NCBI GenBank assembly: GCA_021797355.1
Contig: JAJZZX010000001.1
Span: 492,054 to 556,053 of the forward strand
Source: Thermoplasmata archaeon
GTDB taxonomy: Archaea; Thermoplasmatota; Thermoplasmata; Thermoplasmatales; Thermoplasmataceae
Direction of reading: 5' to 3'
DNA: 64,000 bases
The notes under the pieces are model-generated. The model was not told the DNA's origin and ran no database searches. It saw only the letters and a program-made list of their open reading frames with translations. Each line of letters begins with the position of its first letter. Within the stretch, counting starts at the first letter, position 1. Both the position numbers and the translations under genes were made by a program. Shown here in pieces: positions 1 to 9,399 of this stretch.

Positions 1-1236
1 TACGTCTCCTATTCTGCATGTGGTATGCCATACCACATTGGGGGCATTGTACGGGAATTTAATGATCTTATTCACTACGATGTTGCAAAATTCAGAGAGG
101 AAAGGCACATAGAAGTTCACTTAAAATCTAAAGTTACATCAATAGACCCCAAGTCACGAACCATCGTTTTCCAGAAAGGTGGGAATGAGTCCACTGACAG
201 ATATGACCGGCTAGTGATCGCAACTGGAGCCAGTCCAAAGGTGCCAGATTCACTCAAGGCAGTATCAGGTGTGTACACACTAAGGACACTTAATGATCTC
301 ATACCATTCGAAGGAGCAATTGCGGCATCCAGGCATGTGACAGTTGTCGGGGCAGGTTATATTGGACTTGAGCTTTCCGAGGCCCTCAGGAGCAGAGGCA
401 AGGAGGTTACTATTGTCCAGCATTCGGGAAAATTGCTCCGCGGTTACGATTCGGAGCTATCCTCAGCCATAGAAAAGGAGCTTTCAGATCATAAAGTGAA
501 CCTGGAAATGAATTCGGAAATCTCGCAGGTTATCGGCAAGGAAGGTGATCTCACAGTAACTACAACTTCCGGAAACAAATTTAAAACAGACATAATAGCC
601 GTTGCAGTCGGTGTATCACCTAACTCACGGATTGCCGCCGAAGCGGGCATCATCCTGGGAGAATCAGGTGCCATACGCGTTAACAGACTGATGGAAACAA
701 ACATACCTGGAATATATGCTGCTGGAGATGTTGCAACTACATTCAACAGAATAACCGGAAAGGAGATGTACATGCCCCTTGCAACTGGGTCAAACAAATC
801 TGGAAGGGTTGCAGGAGAAAATGCAGCAGGTGGCCACAAGGAATACCCCGGAATCACTGGGACAGAGGTTGTTAAGGTCTTTTCCCTGGAGGTGGGGAAA
901 ACCGGACTTGATGAAACAACTGCATCACATGAGGGTTTTGATGTGGTTTCTGCAACAATCACTTCAACTTCCAGATCCTCGTACTACCCTGGCTCGCAGA
1001 AGATCACCATAAAGATTGTTGGTGACAGGAGATCAGGAAAGCTGCTGGGAGCGGAAATGATTGGCAAGGAGGGCGTTGCTAAGAGAATCGATATAGTTGC
1101 AGCTGCGCTCTATTCCGGCCTCAGTGTTGAAGATATGACTGGTATAGACTATTCCTATTCTCCACCCTTTGCACCTACATGGGAACCCATACTGGTTGCA
1201 GCGGACGTATTGCTGGGAAAAATGCAGAAAATGTGA
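1..1236 (+). CDS. CoA-disulfide reductase / NADH oxidase-type flavoenzyme, 5' end outside window
   Basis: FAD- and NAD(P)H-dependent pyridine nucleotide-disulfide oxidoreductase of the single-cysteine CoA-disulfide reductase/NADH oxidase group. The reading frame is open to base 1, and the codons before the first ATG (25) read YVSYSACGMPYHIGG. This matches the family motif around the redox-active cysteine (Cys codon at 19-21), so the gene starts upstream and the ATG at 25 is internal. A second dinucleotide fold begins at about 340 (VVGAGYIGLE), the FAD-binding GIYAAGD motif lies near 712-732, and a C-terminal dimerisation domain follows (about 850-1236). Likely roles are thiol homeostasis or oxygen/sulfur reduction. 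The substrate (CoA disulfide, O2 or polysulfide) cannot be told from sequence. Confidence 0.88.
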   Translation, partial: YVSYSACGMPYHIGGIVREFNDLIHYDVAKFREERHIEVHLKSKVTSIDPKSRTIVFQKGGNESTDRYDRLVIATGASPKVPDSLKAVSGVYTLRTLNDLIPFEGAIAASRHVTVVGAGYIGLELSEALRSRGKEVTIVQHSGKLLRGYDSELSSAIEKELSDHKVNLEMNSEISQVIGKEGDLTVTTTSGNKFKTDIIAVAVGVSPNSRIAAEAGIILGESGAIRVNRLMETNIPGIYAAGDVATTFNRITGKEMYMPLATGSNKSGRVAGENAAGGHKEYPGITGTEVVKVFSLEVGKTGLDETTASHEGFDVVSATITSTSRSSYYPGSQKITIKIVGDRRSGKLLGAEMIGKEGVAKRIDIVAAALYSGLSVEDMTGIDYSYSPPFAPTWEPILVAADVLLGKMQKM

Positions 1237-1343
1237 AAAGGCAACTTAAAGGCACAAAACTCCCCAGGAATGGTCATATAAACATTAAAATTTCAAATAA
1301 TTTTTAATAAGGATTATTCAACACAAGCCTGATTTATCTCTAG

Positions 1344-4010
1344 ATGAATCCTTCAAAATTCGTGTTGAATCATAGAGTAATGATCATATCAATTTGGATT
1401 ATTGTTATACTGGCCATGACGCCAGCCATAATTGGATATTCACACTATCTAACTTATTCCAGTCCCAGCACAAATAACAAATCTACAGAATCCGCTAAAG
1501 TTCAGTCCATATTCCAGTTAGGCAATAAATCAAATTCCACGGAATTCATAATAGTAACTGAGAATCCGTATTCAAATCTCTCTGTCGTCAACAGAACACT
1601 GTTGCTCCAGAATAAAATTCAAGCAGGCCACATAGTGGATCTTGCCTCAACATCGTCAGTATTTTCAGCATATGCAGATTTCCTTAACGGAATTATCGGT
1701 TCAAGGGCCAAAATTATTGCACATCTGTATAATGAAACGCTCATTAATGCTAGCGTGATGTACAGTTTTCCAGCCTCATTTTATGCTAATTGGTCTACAT
1801 ACTCATTCGAATATAATGATATATTCAAAGCCGCACAAATCTCAGGCTTCAATTCTGCGGACGCTTACGAGAAGAATTTCATTGACGAATTAAACCTCAC
1901 CGCGTCTGCCAATAATGTTTCAGGTAACCTATCGGTATCCGAGCCAGTACTTGCAGTTAGGCAGGCCATATCAGCAGCATACAATGAAACGTTTCCAGAA
2001 AATATGATAACGCCATATAATCCTGGGAGTTTCATATCTTTCCGGTATCTGAATATCAACAATTATTCCATTAATATTGCGAATGCTGTAGCACAGTATC
2101 TTAAGCCCTACTATCCCGTTAGCGGTGACATAGTGAATGCATCACTGAATGGTGGCAATATAGGCCTCAGGTACGTCGAGGAATATGGTATTTCAGGGAT
2201 ACCATCGTTTATCCTTGACCAATACGTTAGCCCGGACAAGTCTTCATTCCTGGTAGTTATAACATTCTCAGTGCCGTCAGGGTACATTGGCCCAAACGAC
2301 TTCCAGCCATCTGTTGCTGCCACTCCATATGTTGAAAATGAGTCAAAAGTAATATTTGGAAATGAAGCCCTGGTCACTGGGAACGGCCCTATCACAGAAC
2401 AGACTCAACAAGTGACCCAGAAATCCGCATATGTATTCGGGATTCTTTTTGTAATTCTGGCAATAGCTGTGTCAATAACCCTCGTGTCATGGAAGTCTGC
2501 CATCATTGCCCTCATTTTTGTATCCCTGGCCACCATTCTCGGATATGTGTCAATATTCATAGCAGGTTTGTTACTCCATGGTGTAAACTATATCGTAAAC
2601 TACACCCTTACTGCAGTGGCAGTCGGGGTATCCACAGATTTCCTGATCTTCATTGCTTCAAGATACAGGCAAGAACTGAGGGAGGGGGCATCACATGAAC
2701 ATGCAATAGAAACTGCCACCTCCAGGGCAGGAAGGGCGGTACTGATCAGCGGCCTAACCGTAGGACTCAGCCTATCAATGTTTTCATTCATACCAGGCTT
2801 CATAAGCTGGGGGGTGGTTCTTCTTCTGGCCATCCTGATGATCGCTGCGCTGGAAACAACTCTTTTCCCTGCCGTACTCTCACTATTTGGGCCAGGTTTT
2901 TACACACGAAAATCAATCGCACGGGTTCAGGAAGGATATCAAGCTAATTCAGCATTCCACAAAGCTGCAAAGTTTTCCTATAAAAGGAAGGTTGAAGTTA
3001 TGGCAGTAGTTTTCATAGTCGGGCTTCCTGCAGCGTATTTTTTCATTAATGTTCCTACCTCTTATAATTTCAACACGGGACTGCCAAACAGTTTACCAGC
3101 AGTTAGAGCTCTGAACGTTCTCGAAGAAAAATTTGGATCAAACCTCTTGTATCCCATACAGGTAATCCTTCCACTGAATGCCTCGGGGAACAATTTAACC
3201 CCATCAGAAAACCTTACCATTGTCGAAACAACGTCTTACCTATTAAATTTCAATGGCGTCGCCAAGGTTATAGGACCCTATAGCAATGGAACATCGCTGT
3301 CGTACAACGTAAGTCCAGGGACTTATTCGCTTGATAATGGAAAATACTTCTATTATCTTGTGTATAGCGCTTATTCGCCATATTCAGGGCAGGCAATAAA
3401 GCAGGTAAATGAATTGAGATCAAACCATTCAATCCTTGTTGGTGGTGTGACATCATCTGTCATAGATCAGGAGTCACAGAACGCTGTGATATATCCGGAA
3501 CTTGAGATTCTCATAATTGCCGTGATATTTGCAGTGCTTTCGGTCTCATTCAGAACACCAAAGTACAGTTTGATCTCACTTATTGGGGTATTCTTTAGCA
3601 TATCGTGGACCACTGCCATACTCTATCTCATTTCCAGATTTTTGCTGCACCAGGCCCTAATATACTTAATTCCAATAATACTTTTCATAATATTGATGTC
3701 ACTTGGCAACGACTATACAGTCTTCATAGTTTCAACCATTAAGGAATATGAAATGAAAATAGGATTCCGGGAAGGCTTGCCGCGGGGAATGGCAAGTTCC
3801 GGAAAAGTGGTAACCTCGCTTGGGCTTATTCTTGCCACATCCCTAGGTTCACTGGCACTCATTCCAGATGGCTTCCTTCAGCAGCTTGGCATAGCTTTTT
3901 TTATATCACTTGTCATTGATACATTCATAATTCGTACATTTTTCTTTCCCGCAATGCTGTCTGTTCTTCATAAAGATCAAGATTCAAGAATAATTCGTGA
4001 GGATTTGTGA
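1344..4010 (+). CDS. MMPL/RND-superfamily membrane transporter
   Basis: Predicted 888-residue RND-superfamily exporter of the MMPL type. An N-terminal membrane segment (about residues 13-33) is followed by a large extracytoplasmic domain rich in N-x-S/T sequons (to about 350). A cluster of about five membrane helices (355-530), a second extracytoplasmic domain (575-720) and a final helix cluster (720-870) follow, which is the duplicated 12-helix RND plan in one chain. Such proteins use the proton gradient to move lipids or hydrophobic molecules; in acidophilic archaea the substrate is unknown. An A+T-rich stretch just upstream (1290-1315) could hold the promoter. It stands alone between a flavoenzyme and a convergent amino-acid operon. 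Confidence 0.85.
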   Translation: MNPSKFVLNHRVMIISIWIIVILAMTPAIIGYSHYLTYSSPSTNNKSTESAKVQSIFQLGNKSNSTEFIIVTENPYSNLSVVNRTLLLQNKIQAGHIVDLASTSSVFSAYADFLNGIIGSRAKIIAHLYNETLINASVMYSFPASFYANWSTYSFEYNDIFKAAQISGFNSADAYEKNFIDELNLTASANNVSGNLSVSEPVLAVRQAISAAYNETFPENMITPYNPGSFISFRYLNINNYSINIANAVAQYLKPYYPVSGDIVNASLNGGNIGLRYVEEYGISGIPSFILDQYVSPDKSSFLVVITFSVPSGYIGPNDFQPSVAATPYVENESKVIFGNEALVTGNGPITEQTQQVTQKSAYVFGILFVILAIAVSITLVSWKSAIIALIFVSLATILGYVSIFIAGLLLHGVNYIVNYTLTAVAVGVSTDFLIFIASRYRQELREGASHEHAIETATSRAGRAVLISGLTVGLSLSMFSFIPGFISWGVVLLLAILMIAALETTLFPAVLSLFGPGFYTRKSIARVQEGYQANSAFHKAAKFSYKRKVEVMAVVFIVGLPAAYFFINVPTSYNFNTGLPNSLPAVRALNVLEEKFGSNLLYPIQVILPLNASGNNLTPSENLTIVETTSYLLNFNGVAKVIGPYSNGTSLSYNVSPGTYSLDNGKYFYYLVYSAYSPYSGQAIKQVNELRSNHSILVGGVTSSVIDQESQNAVIYPELEILIIAVIFAVLSVSFRTPKYSLISLIGVFFSISWTTAILYLISRFLLHQALIYLIPIILFIILMSLGNDYTVFIVSTIKEYEMKIGFREGLPRGMASSGKVVTSLGLILATSLGSLALIPDGFLQQLGIAFFISLVIDTFIIRTFFFPAMLSVLHKDQDSRIIREDL

Positions 4011-4059
4011 GAATATGTTTGTTTAAGAATAGGATTTTCTTAAGGAGCAGACAGCCGGA

Positions 4060-5193
4060 TCAAGGTACGGTGAGTTTCTCCAAGTCTTCAAATATTTCTT
4101 CCGGGTCCTCGAGGCCTACTGAGAGTCTGAATGTATATTCAGAAAAGCCCACATCTTTCCTCTCACCCGATGAAAGTGACCTGTGAGACATTGTAGCTGG
4201 ATGCGAAATGGTCGTGTTGACTCCGCCAAGGGTATTCGCTGCCTCAATTTTCCTTAAAGACCTGAACATTCTAGCTGGTTCTCCCCTCATGTTTGGAAGA
4301 TCAAAGGTTATCACGCCACCAAACCCATGGAGTAGCCGCTTTGCAACAGCATGATCCGGGTGGCTCGTCAGTCCAGGATACCTAACATTATGGAATCTCC
4401 TGTCATTCTCAAGAGTTCTTGCCAGTTTTAGAGCATTGCTGTTTATCCTGTCCATTCTGATTTCGAGTGTCTTGATCCCCCTGATTGTAAGAAAAGCCGT
4501 GTTAGGGTCCATGGATGCCCCAAGTGTCCGGCGAAGATTATCAATATCAGAGATCAACTCAGTGCAGCCAGAAGCTGATCCACCTATTATGTCATTATGG
4601 CCGGAAATGAATTTGGAAAGACTGTGTATTACAATATCGGCTCCCAGTTTCAGAGGTTTCTGGCAAATAGGCGTTGCAAGTGTGGAATCTACAATTAGCT
4701 TGCAGCTTTCAAGCTTTTCTGCGGACAATCTTTCTATGTCATAGACCCTCAGGACCGGATTTGAGATACTTTCTACGAAAATAGCATCTGAAGATCTGGA
4801 TGCTGCTAACAGGTTTTCTGTTCCAGGGCTTGACACTATCACTTTCACACCGAACCTAGCAAGGAAATCGGTGGCAAACCTGAAAGTTCTGGCGAAGCAA
4901 TCTCTCGTGACTGCAAGAGTGTTTCCCGGCCTAAGGACATTGAGCAATGTTGTCGTGATGGCACCCATGCCGGAGGAAAACGGTGAAGTCATTTCAGCAC
5001 CTTCAAGCACTGATATGATCCTGCCAAGTTCCGAGACTGTAGGGTTTGCCTCCCTGCTGTATCTGAATTTTTCACCATCAGGCATTCTGTATGCGCTGGT
5101 CTGATAGATTGGGAATACCAGGGATCCGGTGGCTGGATCAACCGACTCTTTTATGGTGCCGTGTGAGTCAGTCAGAGGAAGTCCCTCCAGCAA
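4060..5193 (-). CDS. Cystathionine gamma-synthase/lyase-family PLP enzyme
   Basis: Trans-sulfuration enzyme of the Cys/Met-metabolism PLP family (377 residues, usual size). RYSREANPT near residue 44 corresponds to the family YSRxxNPT motif. The Schiff-base lysine is K194 in HSLSKFISGHND, and the C-terminal RLSVGLEDPEE motif is typical. Its 5' end overlaps the end of the homoserine kinase gene by 26 bp, so the two are co-transcribed and probably translationally coupled. That pairing suggests that the acceptor could be O-phosphohomoserine, as in plants, rather than an acetylated or succinylated homoserine; this is inference. Cystathionine gamma-lyase or methionine gamma-lyase activity cannot be excluded. 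Confidence 0.87.
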   Translation of the reverse strand: MLEGLPLTDSHGTIKESVDPATGSLVFPIYQTSAYRMPDGEKFRYSREANPTVSELGRIISVLEGAEMTSPFSSGMGAITTTLLNVLRPGNTLAVTRDCFARTFRFATDFLARFGVKVIVSSPGTENLLAASRSSDAIFVESISNPVLRVYDIERLSAEKLESCKLIVDSTLATPICQKPLKLGADIVIHSLSKFISGHNDIIGGSASGCTELISDIDNLRRTLGASMDPNTAFLTIRGIKTLEIRMDRINSNALKLARTLENDRRFHNVRYPGLTSHPDHAVAKRLLHGFGGVITFDLPNMRGEPARMFRSLRKIEAANTLGGVNTTISHPATMSHRSLSSGERKDVGFSEYTFRLSVGLEDPEEIFEDLEKLTVP

Positions 5194-6094
5194 GGTTAGA
5201 TATGACTATGTTAGACTCAATTCCTATTGATTTCAGGTATTCGGCAGCCTCCTTACGTATTCCCCTTACGTTGGTATCGCGATCCACGACGCCCATTATA
5301 CTTGGCCCGGCCCCGCTCAGGCATGCCCCCGCAGCATTATTCCTGATCATAATCCTTTTGACTGCATCATAAAATGGAAAGAGCGGTTTCCTAGCCTCTT
5401 CAACAATCGCGTCATTCATTCCTGATCTGACAAGTTCCCTGTCCCCAGTGATCAGGCCCGAGGTTAGCTCAGCTATATATCTGGCATTTTCAACGTATTT
5501 CTGAATGGAAACTGCCTGGGGAACCAACCTTCTTGCTATTCTCGTTTTGTCATGTATCCTGAAATCTGGAATAATTGTGATGAAAGAAAATTCTTCGGAG
5601 ATCCTTATCCTTCTGACTTTAATTGGAGAGATAGATTCAACTACAACAAATCCCCCGTATATGCTGGCTGCAACATTATCCGCATGCGGCGTGCCGGACG
5701 AAGCAACCTCTCCAGCCATTGAAAATTCCACCTTTTTTTCCGGCGAAAGGCCCAGGTTGAAAAGCCGATCGATTGCGGCTACTGAAGCAGCTGCTGAAGC
5801 GCCGCTACTCCCTAAACCATATCCAGCCGGAACTCCCTTCATGATATGAAGGTCTATGGAATCCCTTATGTCCATTTCTTTGAGAAGCCTATAGGCTGCA
5901 AGCCCAGCTGTATTCCGAAGGGGATCAAGGGGCTCCGCCATACCGTGAAGCCTGATACCTCCCTCGATATTAGTGTCTGAAATGCTGGCAGTAATGCGGT
6001 CATGAAATGCATTATGGGCTATAGCAAGTATATCGAAACCAGGGCCAAGATTGGCAGTTGAGGAATAGGCTATTGCCTCCGCGGATTCCATCAA
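5168..6094 (-). CDS. thrB: Homoserine kinase (GHMP kinase)
   Basis: ATP-dependent phosphorylation of L-homoserine to O-phosphohomoserine, the substrate of threonine synthase. The 308-residue protein has the N-terminal STANLGPGFD motif (residues 12-21), the GHMP ATP-binding motif PAGYGLGSSGASAA (89-102) and the C-terminal GACLSGAGPSI motif. The first two codons are both ATG, so either may be the start. It is first in a two-gene minus-strand operon with the cystathionine gamma-synthase-like gene. Threonine synthase lies 6 kb away on the other strand. The upstream region (6095-6314) is A+T-rich and shared with a divergent operon. Confidence 0.93.
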   Translation of the reverse strand: MMESAEAIAYSSTANLGPGFDILAIAHNAFHDRITASISDTNIEGGIRLHGMAEPLDPLRNTAGLAAYRLLKEMDIRDSIDLHIMKGVPAGYGLGSSGASAAASVAAIDRLFNLGLSPEKKVEFSMAGEVASSGTPHADNVAASIYGGFVVVESISPIKVRRIRISEEFSFITIIPDFRIHDKTRIARRLVPQAVSIQKYVENARYIAELTSGLITGDRELVRSGMNDAIVEEARKPLFPFYDAVKRIMIRNNAAGACLSGAGPSIMGVVDRDTNVRGIRKEAAEYLKSIGIESNIVISNLAGGTSSD

Positions 6095-6314
6095 GGGGTA
6101 AATATGCCTTCAAATAATATTTTTCATTAATAACCTATGATTGCAGATCATTTAAAACTACGACAATCTTTACCCAAATTACGAAACTCATTTTTCCGGT
6201 ATATTCATATTTAATTGTCATATGGACAAGAAATAATAATATTCTTATTATGAGATTACACCTACTCATATTTTTTGACAAATAAATTTAATAATTCATA
6301 GATCATTCGATTCT
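6095..6314. promoter_or_regulatory. Divergent intergenic region thrB / cyclase operon
   Basis: A+T-rich 220-bp spacer between divergent genes. On the plus strand, a TATA-like stretch (aaataaatttaata, about 6280-6293) lies roughly 27 bp before the ATG at 6315, the spacing expected for a leaderless archaeal transcript. No clear palindrome was found by eye. Confidence 0.45.
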
Positions 6315-6968
6315 ATGGATGTCAAGAACTATTATGACCTGAGTGTGACATTGAAGACAAACATGCCAATATGGCCGACTAATCCACTCGTAAGTGTGAC
6401 GCCTGTAGGAACGGTAGCACGGGATGGATACAGTGTGGAAAGCTATTCCTCAGTTACGCACAGCGGCACACATATTGATGCGCCATATCATATGATAGAG
6501 AGTGGCACAACAGTGGACAATATACCATTAAGGCAGATAATTGGGGAAGGATACTGCATTCGGCCTCGCATTAAGGGGAAAGAGATAACACTGAAGATGC
6601 TGGAAGAGGTATGGAAGCCGGAGTACGACGGGAAGATAATCCTTATAAACACAGGATGGGACAAGAAACGATCATTCACCAGGGAGTTCCAGTTCGATTT
6701 CCCGGGCCTTTCAATGGACACGGTTGATTTCCTTTTGTCCCACAAACCTGCTGTCATAGGCATTGATACGCTCGGAATCGAGCCATATGATCACAGCGAC
6801 TTTGCTGTGCATAAGGCGCTATTGAAACACGGCATGGTATTTATCGAGGACCTGGCCAATCTTCATCAGCTCAAGGAGGGAAAGCCATACCTGGTTGCAG
6901 CATTGCCTCTGAAGATAGAAAACGCCAGTGGAGCAATGGCCAGAGTGGTGGCCCTGGACATATACTGA
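6315..6968 (+). CDS. Cyclase-family metal-dependent hydrolase (kynurenine formamidase-like)
   Basis: The 217-residue protein carries the cyclase/KynB signature HSGTHIDAPYH, with metal-binding candidates H49, H53, D55 and H59. Members hydrolyse formamides (N-formylkynurenine), isatin or related amides/lactones. It is the first gene of a tight operon: the APC permease starts 8 bp after its stop and an HpaI-like aldolase overlaps the permease. That context favours breakdown of an imported carboxylate or amino-acid derivative rather than tryptophan breakdown, since no other kynurenine-pathway gene is present. The start is supported by a TATA-like box about 27 bp upstream. Confidence 0.8.
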   Translation: MDVKNYYDLSVTLKTNMPIWPTNPLVSVTPVGTVARDGYSVESYSSVTHSGTHIDAPYHMIESGTTVDNIPLRQIIGEGYCIRPRIKGKEITLKMLEEVWKPEYDGKIILINTGWDKKRSFTREFQFDFPGLSMDTVDFLLSHKPAVIGIDTLGIEPYDHSDFAVHKALLKHGMVFIEDLANLHQLKEGKPYLVAALPLKIENASGAMARVVALDIY

Positions 6969-6976
6969 GGGATATC

Positions 6977-8563
6977 ATGGAACAGAAAAACACTTACAGG
7001 AAGGGACTGGGTTTCTGGCATGTGGTATTCCTGACAATAGGAGCCATACTTGGTCCAGCAGTCGCGTACGTGCCTGTAACGGTTCTGGCTGACGGCGGTC
7101 CCGCAGGCATACTTGCCTGGCCAATTGCCTTTATTCTCATCGTGCCAATAGCTTTCGTTTACGTAGAGCTTGGCACAATGTGGCCTAGGGCCGGTGGTGT
7201 GGCATACTATCCAGCAAGAAGCCACGGATCTATTGTAGGCACTCTTAACGGCTGGTCCGCCTTCGTTGGCTATTCCCTTGCAATGCCTGCAGTTGTGGCT
7301 GCAATAGTACAATACGGCAGCTATTTTGTCCCGGCCTTCAGCACAAGTTCAGGAACCTTGTCATATATCGGAATACTAACTGCAATTGTGGCAGTTGCAG
7401 TTATCTTTCTAATAAACTTGAGAAGCATCAACATCATGGGTGATGTGAATAACGGTCTGACCATTTTGAAAGTCCTCATAGTTATGGCTGTGAGCATTGC
7501 CCTGCTCGCATTTTTCCACTCATCCAACTTTTCACGGCTCGGAGGATTTGCACCACTGGGCGTAAGCGGCATATTTCTGGCAATATCCGCCACAATTTTT
7601 GCTTATGCCGGATTCAGGCAGCCCATTGAATACGCTGAAGAAGTTCATACGCCAGAAAAATTCCTTCCCCGCGCAATTCTTGTGTCTCTGATCTTTGTTA
7701 TGGTATTCTATATGATCGAGAGTCTGGCATTCCTAGGGACGGTTAACTTCAACTATCTCATTGGAGTTATAAAGCCGTCTTCCACGCCCTCCACGTTTGC
7801 CGCGAAATGGGGACTCCTGACTCAACTAAGCTACCCTTATGCGTCAAATTCCCTTTATGTAGGGCTTGGCATATTTGCCATACTTGCAATAGTTGGAGTG
7901 ATAGTGGCATCATTCAGCGATGGTATTATCTATTATGGAGGGGCTGCAAGGGTTGGCAATACACTTTCTAGGTATGACGATTATTTCCCAGGAATCTTCT
8001 CGCGCATAGATTCAAGGGGAATACCTAGATATTCAGTCTTCCTTGTCCTGGTGATATCGATCATATACCTTGTGCTGCTGCCATCATTCCAGTCAGTACT
8101 GTCTGTGTTCGTTGATGCAGTAGTCTTTTCGTATGCACCTGCCGCAATCAGCCTTGCTGTGTTCAGGAGGAAATACCCAGATGTCAGGAGACCATTCAAA
8201 TTGCCAGCATACAAGATTCTGTCGCCTGTTGCATTTATAATTGGTGGGTTGCTGATATACTGGTCCGGATTTCAATATGTTCTCATTTCGATGATCTCTG
8301 TCTTTGTTGGGCTACTGCTGCTAGCGTTCTACCACAGGAAGAGAGGGATTTCCAGGGAGGACGTCAAGGCAGGCATATGGCTTCCCATATACATGATTGC
8401 TGTGCTTCTTCTTTCATACGCCGGGTCATCAGACTTTGGCGGAACCAACCTAATTGTATTTCCGTATGATGTGGTAGTCTTTGTCTTTGTCACTCTTGCG
8501 TTCTACTTCATCGGCTATTATTCAGGGATAAGGTATTCTGGCAAGGGAGTAGAGGATGCATGA
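6977..8563 (+). CDS. APC-superfamily amino-acid/organic-cation permease
   Basis: 528-residue polytopic membrane protein of the amino acid-polyamine-organocation superfamily. The N-terminal GFWHVVFLTIGAILGP is the conserved helix 1 with its unwound glycine region. YAGFRQPIEYAEEV near residue 212 is typical of helix 6 and loop in this family, followed by further helices to about residue 515 (roughly 12-14 membrane segments in all). It probably imports the substrate processed by its operon neighbours, a cyclase-family hydrolase upstream (8 bp gap) and an aldolase downstream (4-bp overlap). The substrate cannot be inferred. Confidence 0.85.
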   Translation: MEQKNTYRKGLGFWHVVFLTIGAILGPAVAYVPVTVLADGGPAGILAWPIAFILIVPIAFVYVELGTMWPRAGGVAYYPARSHGSIVGTLNGWSAFVGYSLAMPAVVAAIVQYGSYFVPAFSTSSGTLSYIGILTAIVAVAVIFLINLRSINIMGDVNNGLTILKVLIVMAVSIALLAFFHSSNFSRLGGFAPLGVSGIFLAISATIFAYAGFRQPIEYAEEVHTPEKFLPRAILVSLIFVMVFYMIESLAFLGTVNFNYLIGVIKPSSTPSTFAAKWGLLTQLSYPYASNSLYVGLGIFAILAIVGVIVASFSDGIIYYGGAARVGNTLSRYDDYFPGIFSRIDSRGIPRYSVFLVLVISIIYLVLLPSFQSVLSVFVDAVVFSYAPAAISLAVFRRKYPDVRRPFKLPAYKILSPVAFIIGGLLIYWSGFQYVLISMISVFVGLLLLAFYHRKRGISREDVKAGIWLPIYMIAVLLLSYAGSSDFGGTNLIVFPYDVVVFVFVTLAFYFIGYYSGIRYSGKGVEDA

Positions 8564-9309
8564 TTGTGCGGCATGATTTCCAGAAAATAAGGGAGTGGAT
8601 GCTGGGATCTGCAAATATTTCAGCACCACTTATTACCATACGTGATCCAACAGTTGTTGAGACTTTACTCAACGCCAGCCCTGACATGTTGATCGTTGAT
8701 CTTGAGCATTCCGTAATTGATACTGCTGATCTTCAGAGTATGGTAATGGCTGCTGGAAATGTCCCATTGCTGGCCAGGATTAGGGGACTGGAAAAAAACG
8801 AGATCAAGAGGGTACTCGATACCGGAGCTGCTGGAATCATAGTGCCAGGGATAGAATCAGCAGAGGATGCCGCAAAATCTGTCCAATGGGCAAGATTTTA
8901 TCCAGAGGGATCAAGGGGAGTTGGACCTGGAAGAGCGTCAGGCTTTGGTTACAGCTTTGCACAGTACTCAAAGCAGAGCCCTCTTGTCTTTGTGCAGATA
9001 GAAACTCCACAGGCACTCAGGGATGTTGAGAGAATATCAGAAGTCAAGGGTCTTGACGGCTTATTCATAGGGCCAGTGGATCTGTCCACGTCTCTTGGGA
9101 TAGAATTCTCATGGAATAACCACGATTTTGTTTCAGCAGTTGACACCATAAGAGGTGCGGCCAGAAATCGCGGGCTTGTTGTTGCTATATACTCGCCACT
9201 GAACGAAGCTTTACTGGCCGAAGTCAGGAGACGCAATTTTAATTTTGTAATGCTTGGCATGGATCGGGAGGCTATTTTGCAAACATACACGAGATTCATT
9301 AAGAAGTGA
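8560..9309 (+). CDS. HpcH/HpaI-family aldolase
   Basis: Class II (metal-dependent) aldolase of the HpaI family (249 residues). It cleaves 4-hydroxy-2-oxo-acids to pyruvate and an aldehyde. Visible family features are VDLEHS (H50, general base region), LARIRG (R73, carboxylate binding), QIETPQAL with metal ligand E148, and GPVDLSTSLG with metal ligand D174. It overlaps the permease stop by 4 bp (ATGA arrangement), so it is translationally coupled in the 6315-9309 operon. The operon reads as uptake, amide/lactone hydrolysis and C-C cleavage, but the pathway is not identified. Confidence 0.85.
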   Translation: MIVRHDFQKIREWMLGSANISAPLITIRDPTVVETLLNASPDMLIVDLEHSVIDTADLQSMVMAAGNVPLLARIRGLEKNEIKRVLDTGAAGIIVPGIESAEDAAKSVQWARFYPEGSRGVGPGRASGFGYSFAQYSKQSPLVFVQIETPQALRDVERISEVKGLDGLFIGPVDLSTSLGIEFSWNNHDFVSAVDTIRGAARNRGLVVAIYSPLNEALLAEVRRRNFNFVMLGMDREAILQTYTRFIKK

Positions 9310-9399
9310 GCAAAATAACATTTTATTACATATTATCAGGATAGACACTGCCCTGTTCAAGCATAAACAGATTTTTAGGATCACTTTCCATTACTCATC

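Noticed and set aside
489..962. Long minus-strand frame inside the flavoenzyme gene
   Set aside because: Antisense shadow of a clearly coding plus-strand gene; no promoter or family features.
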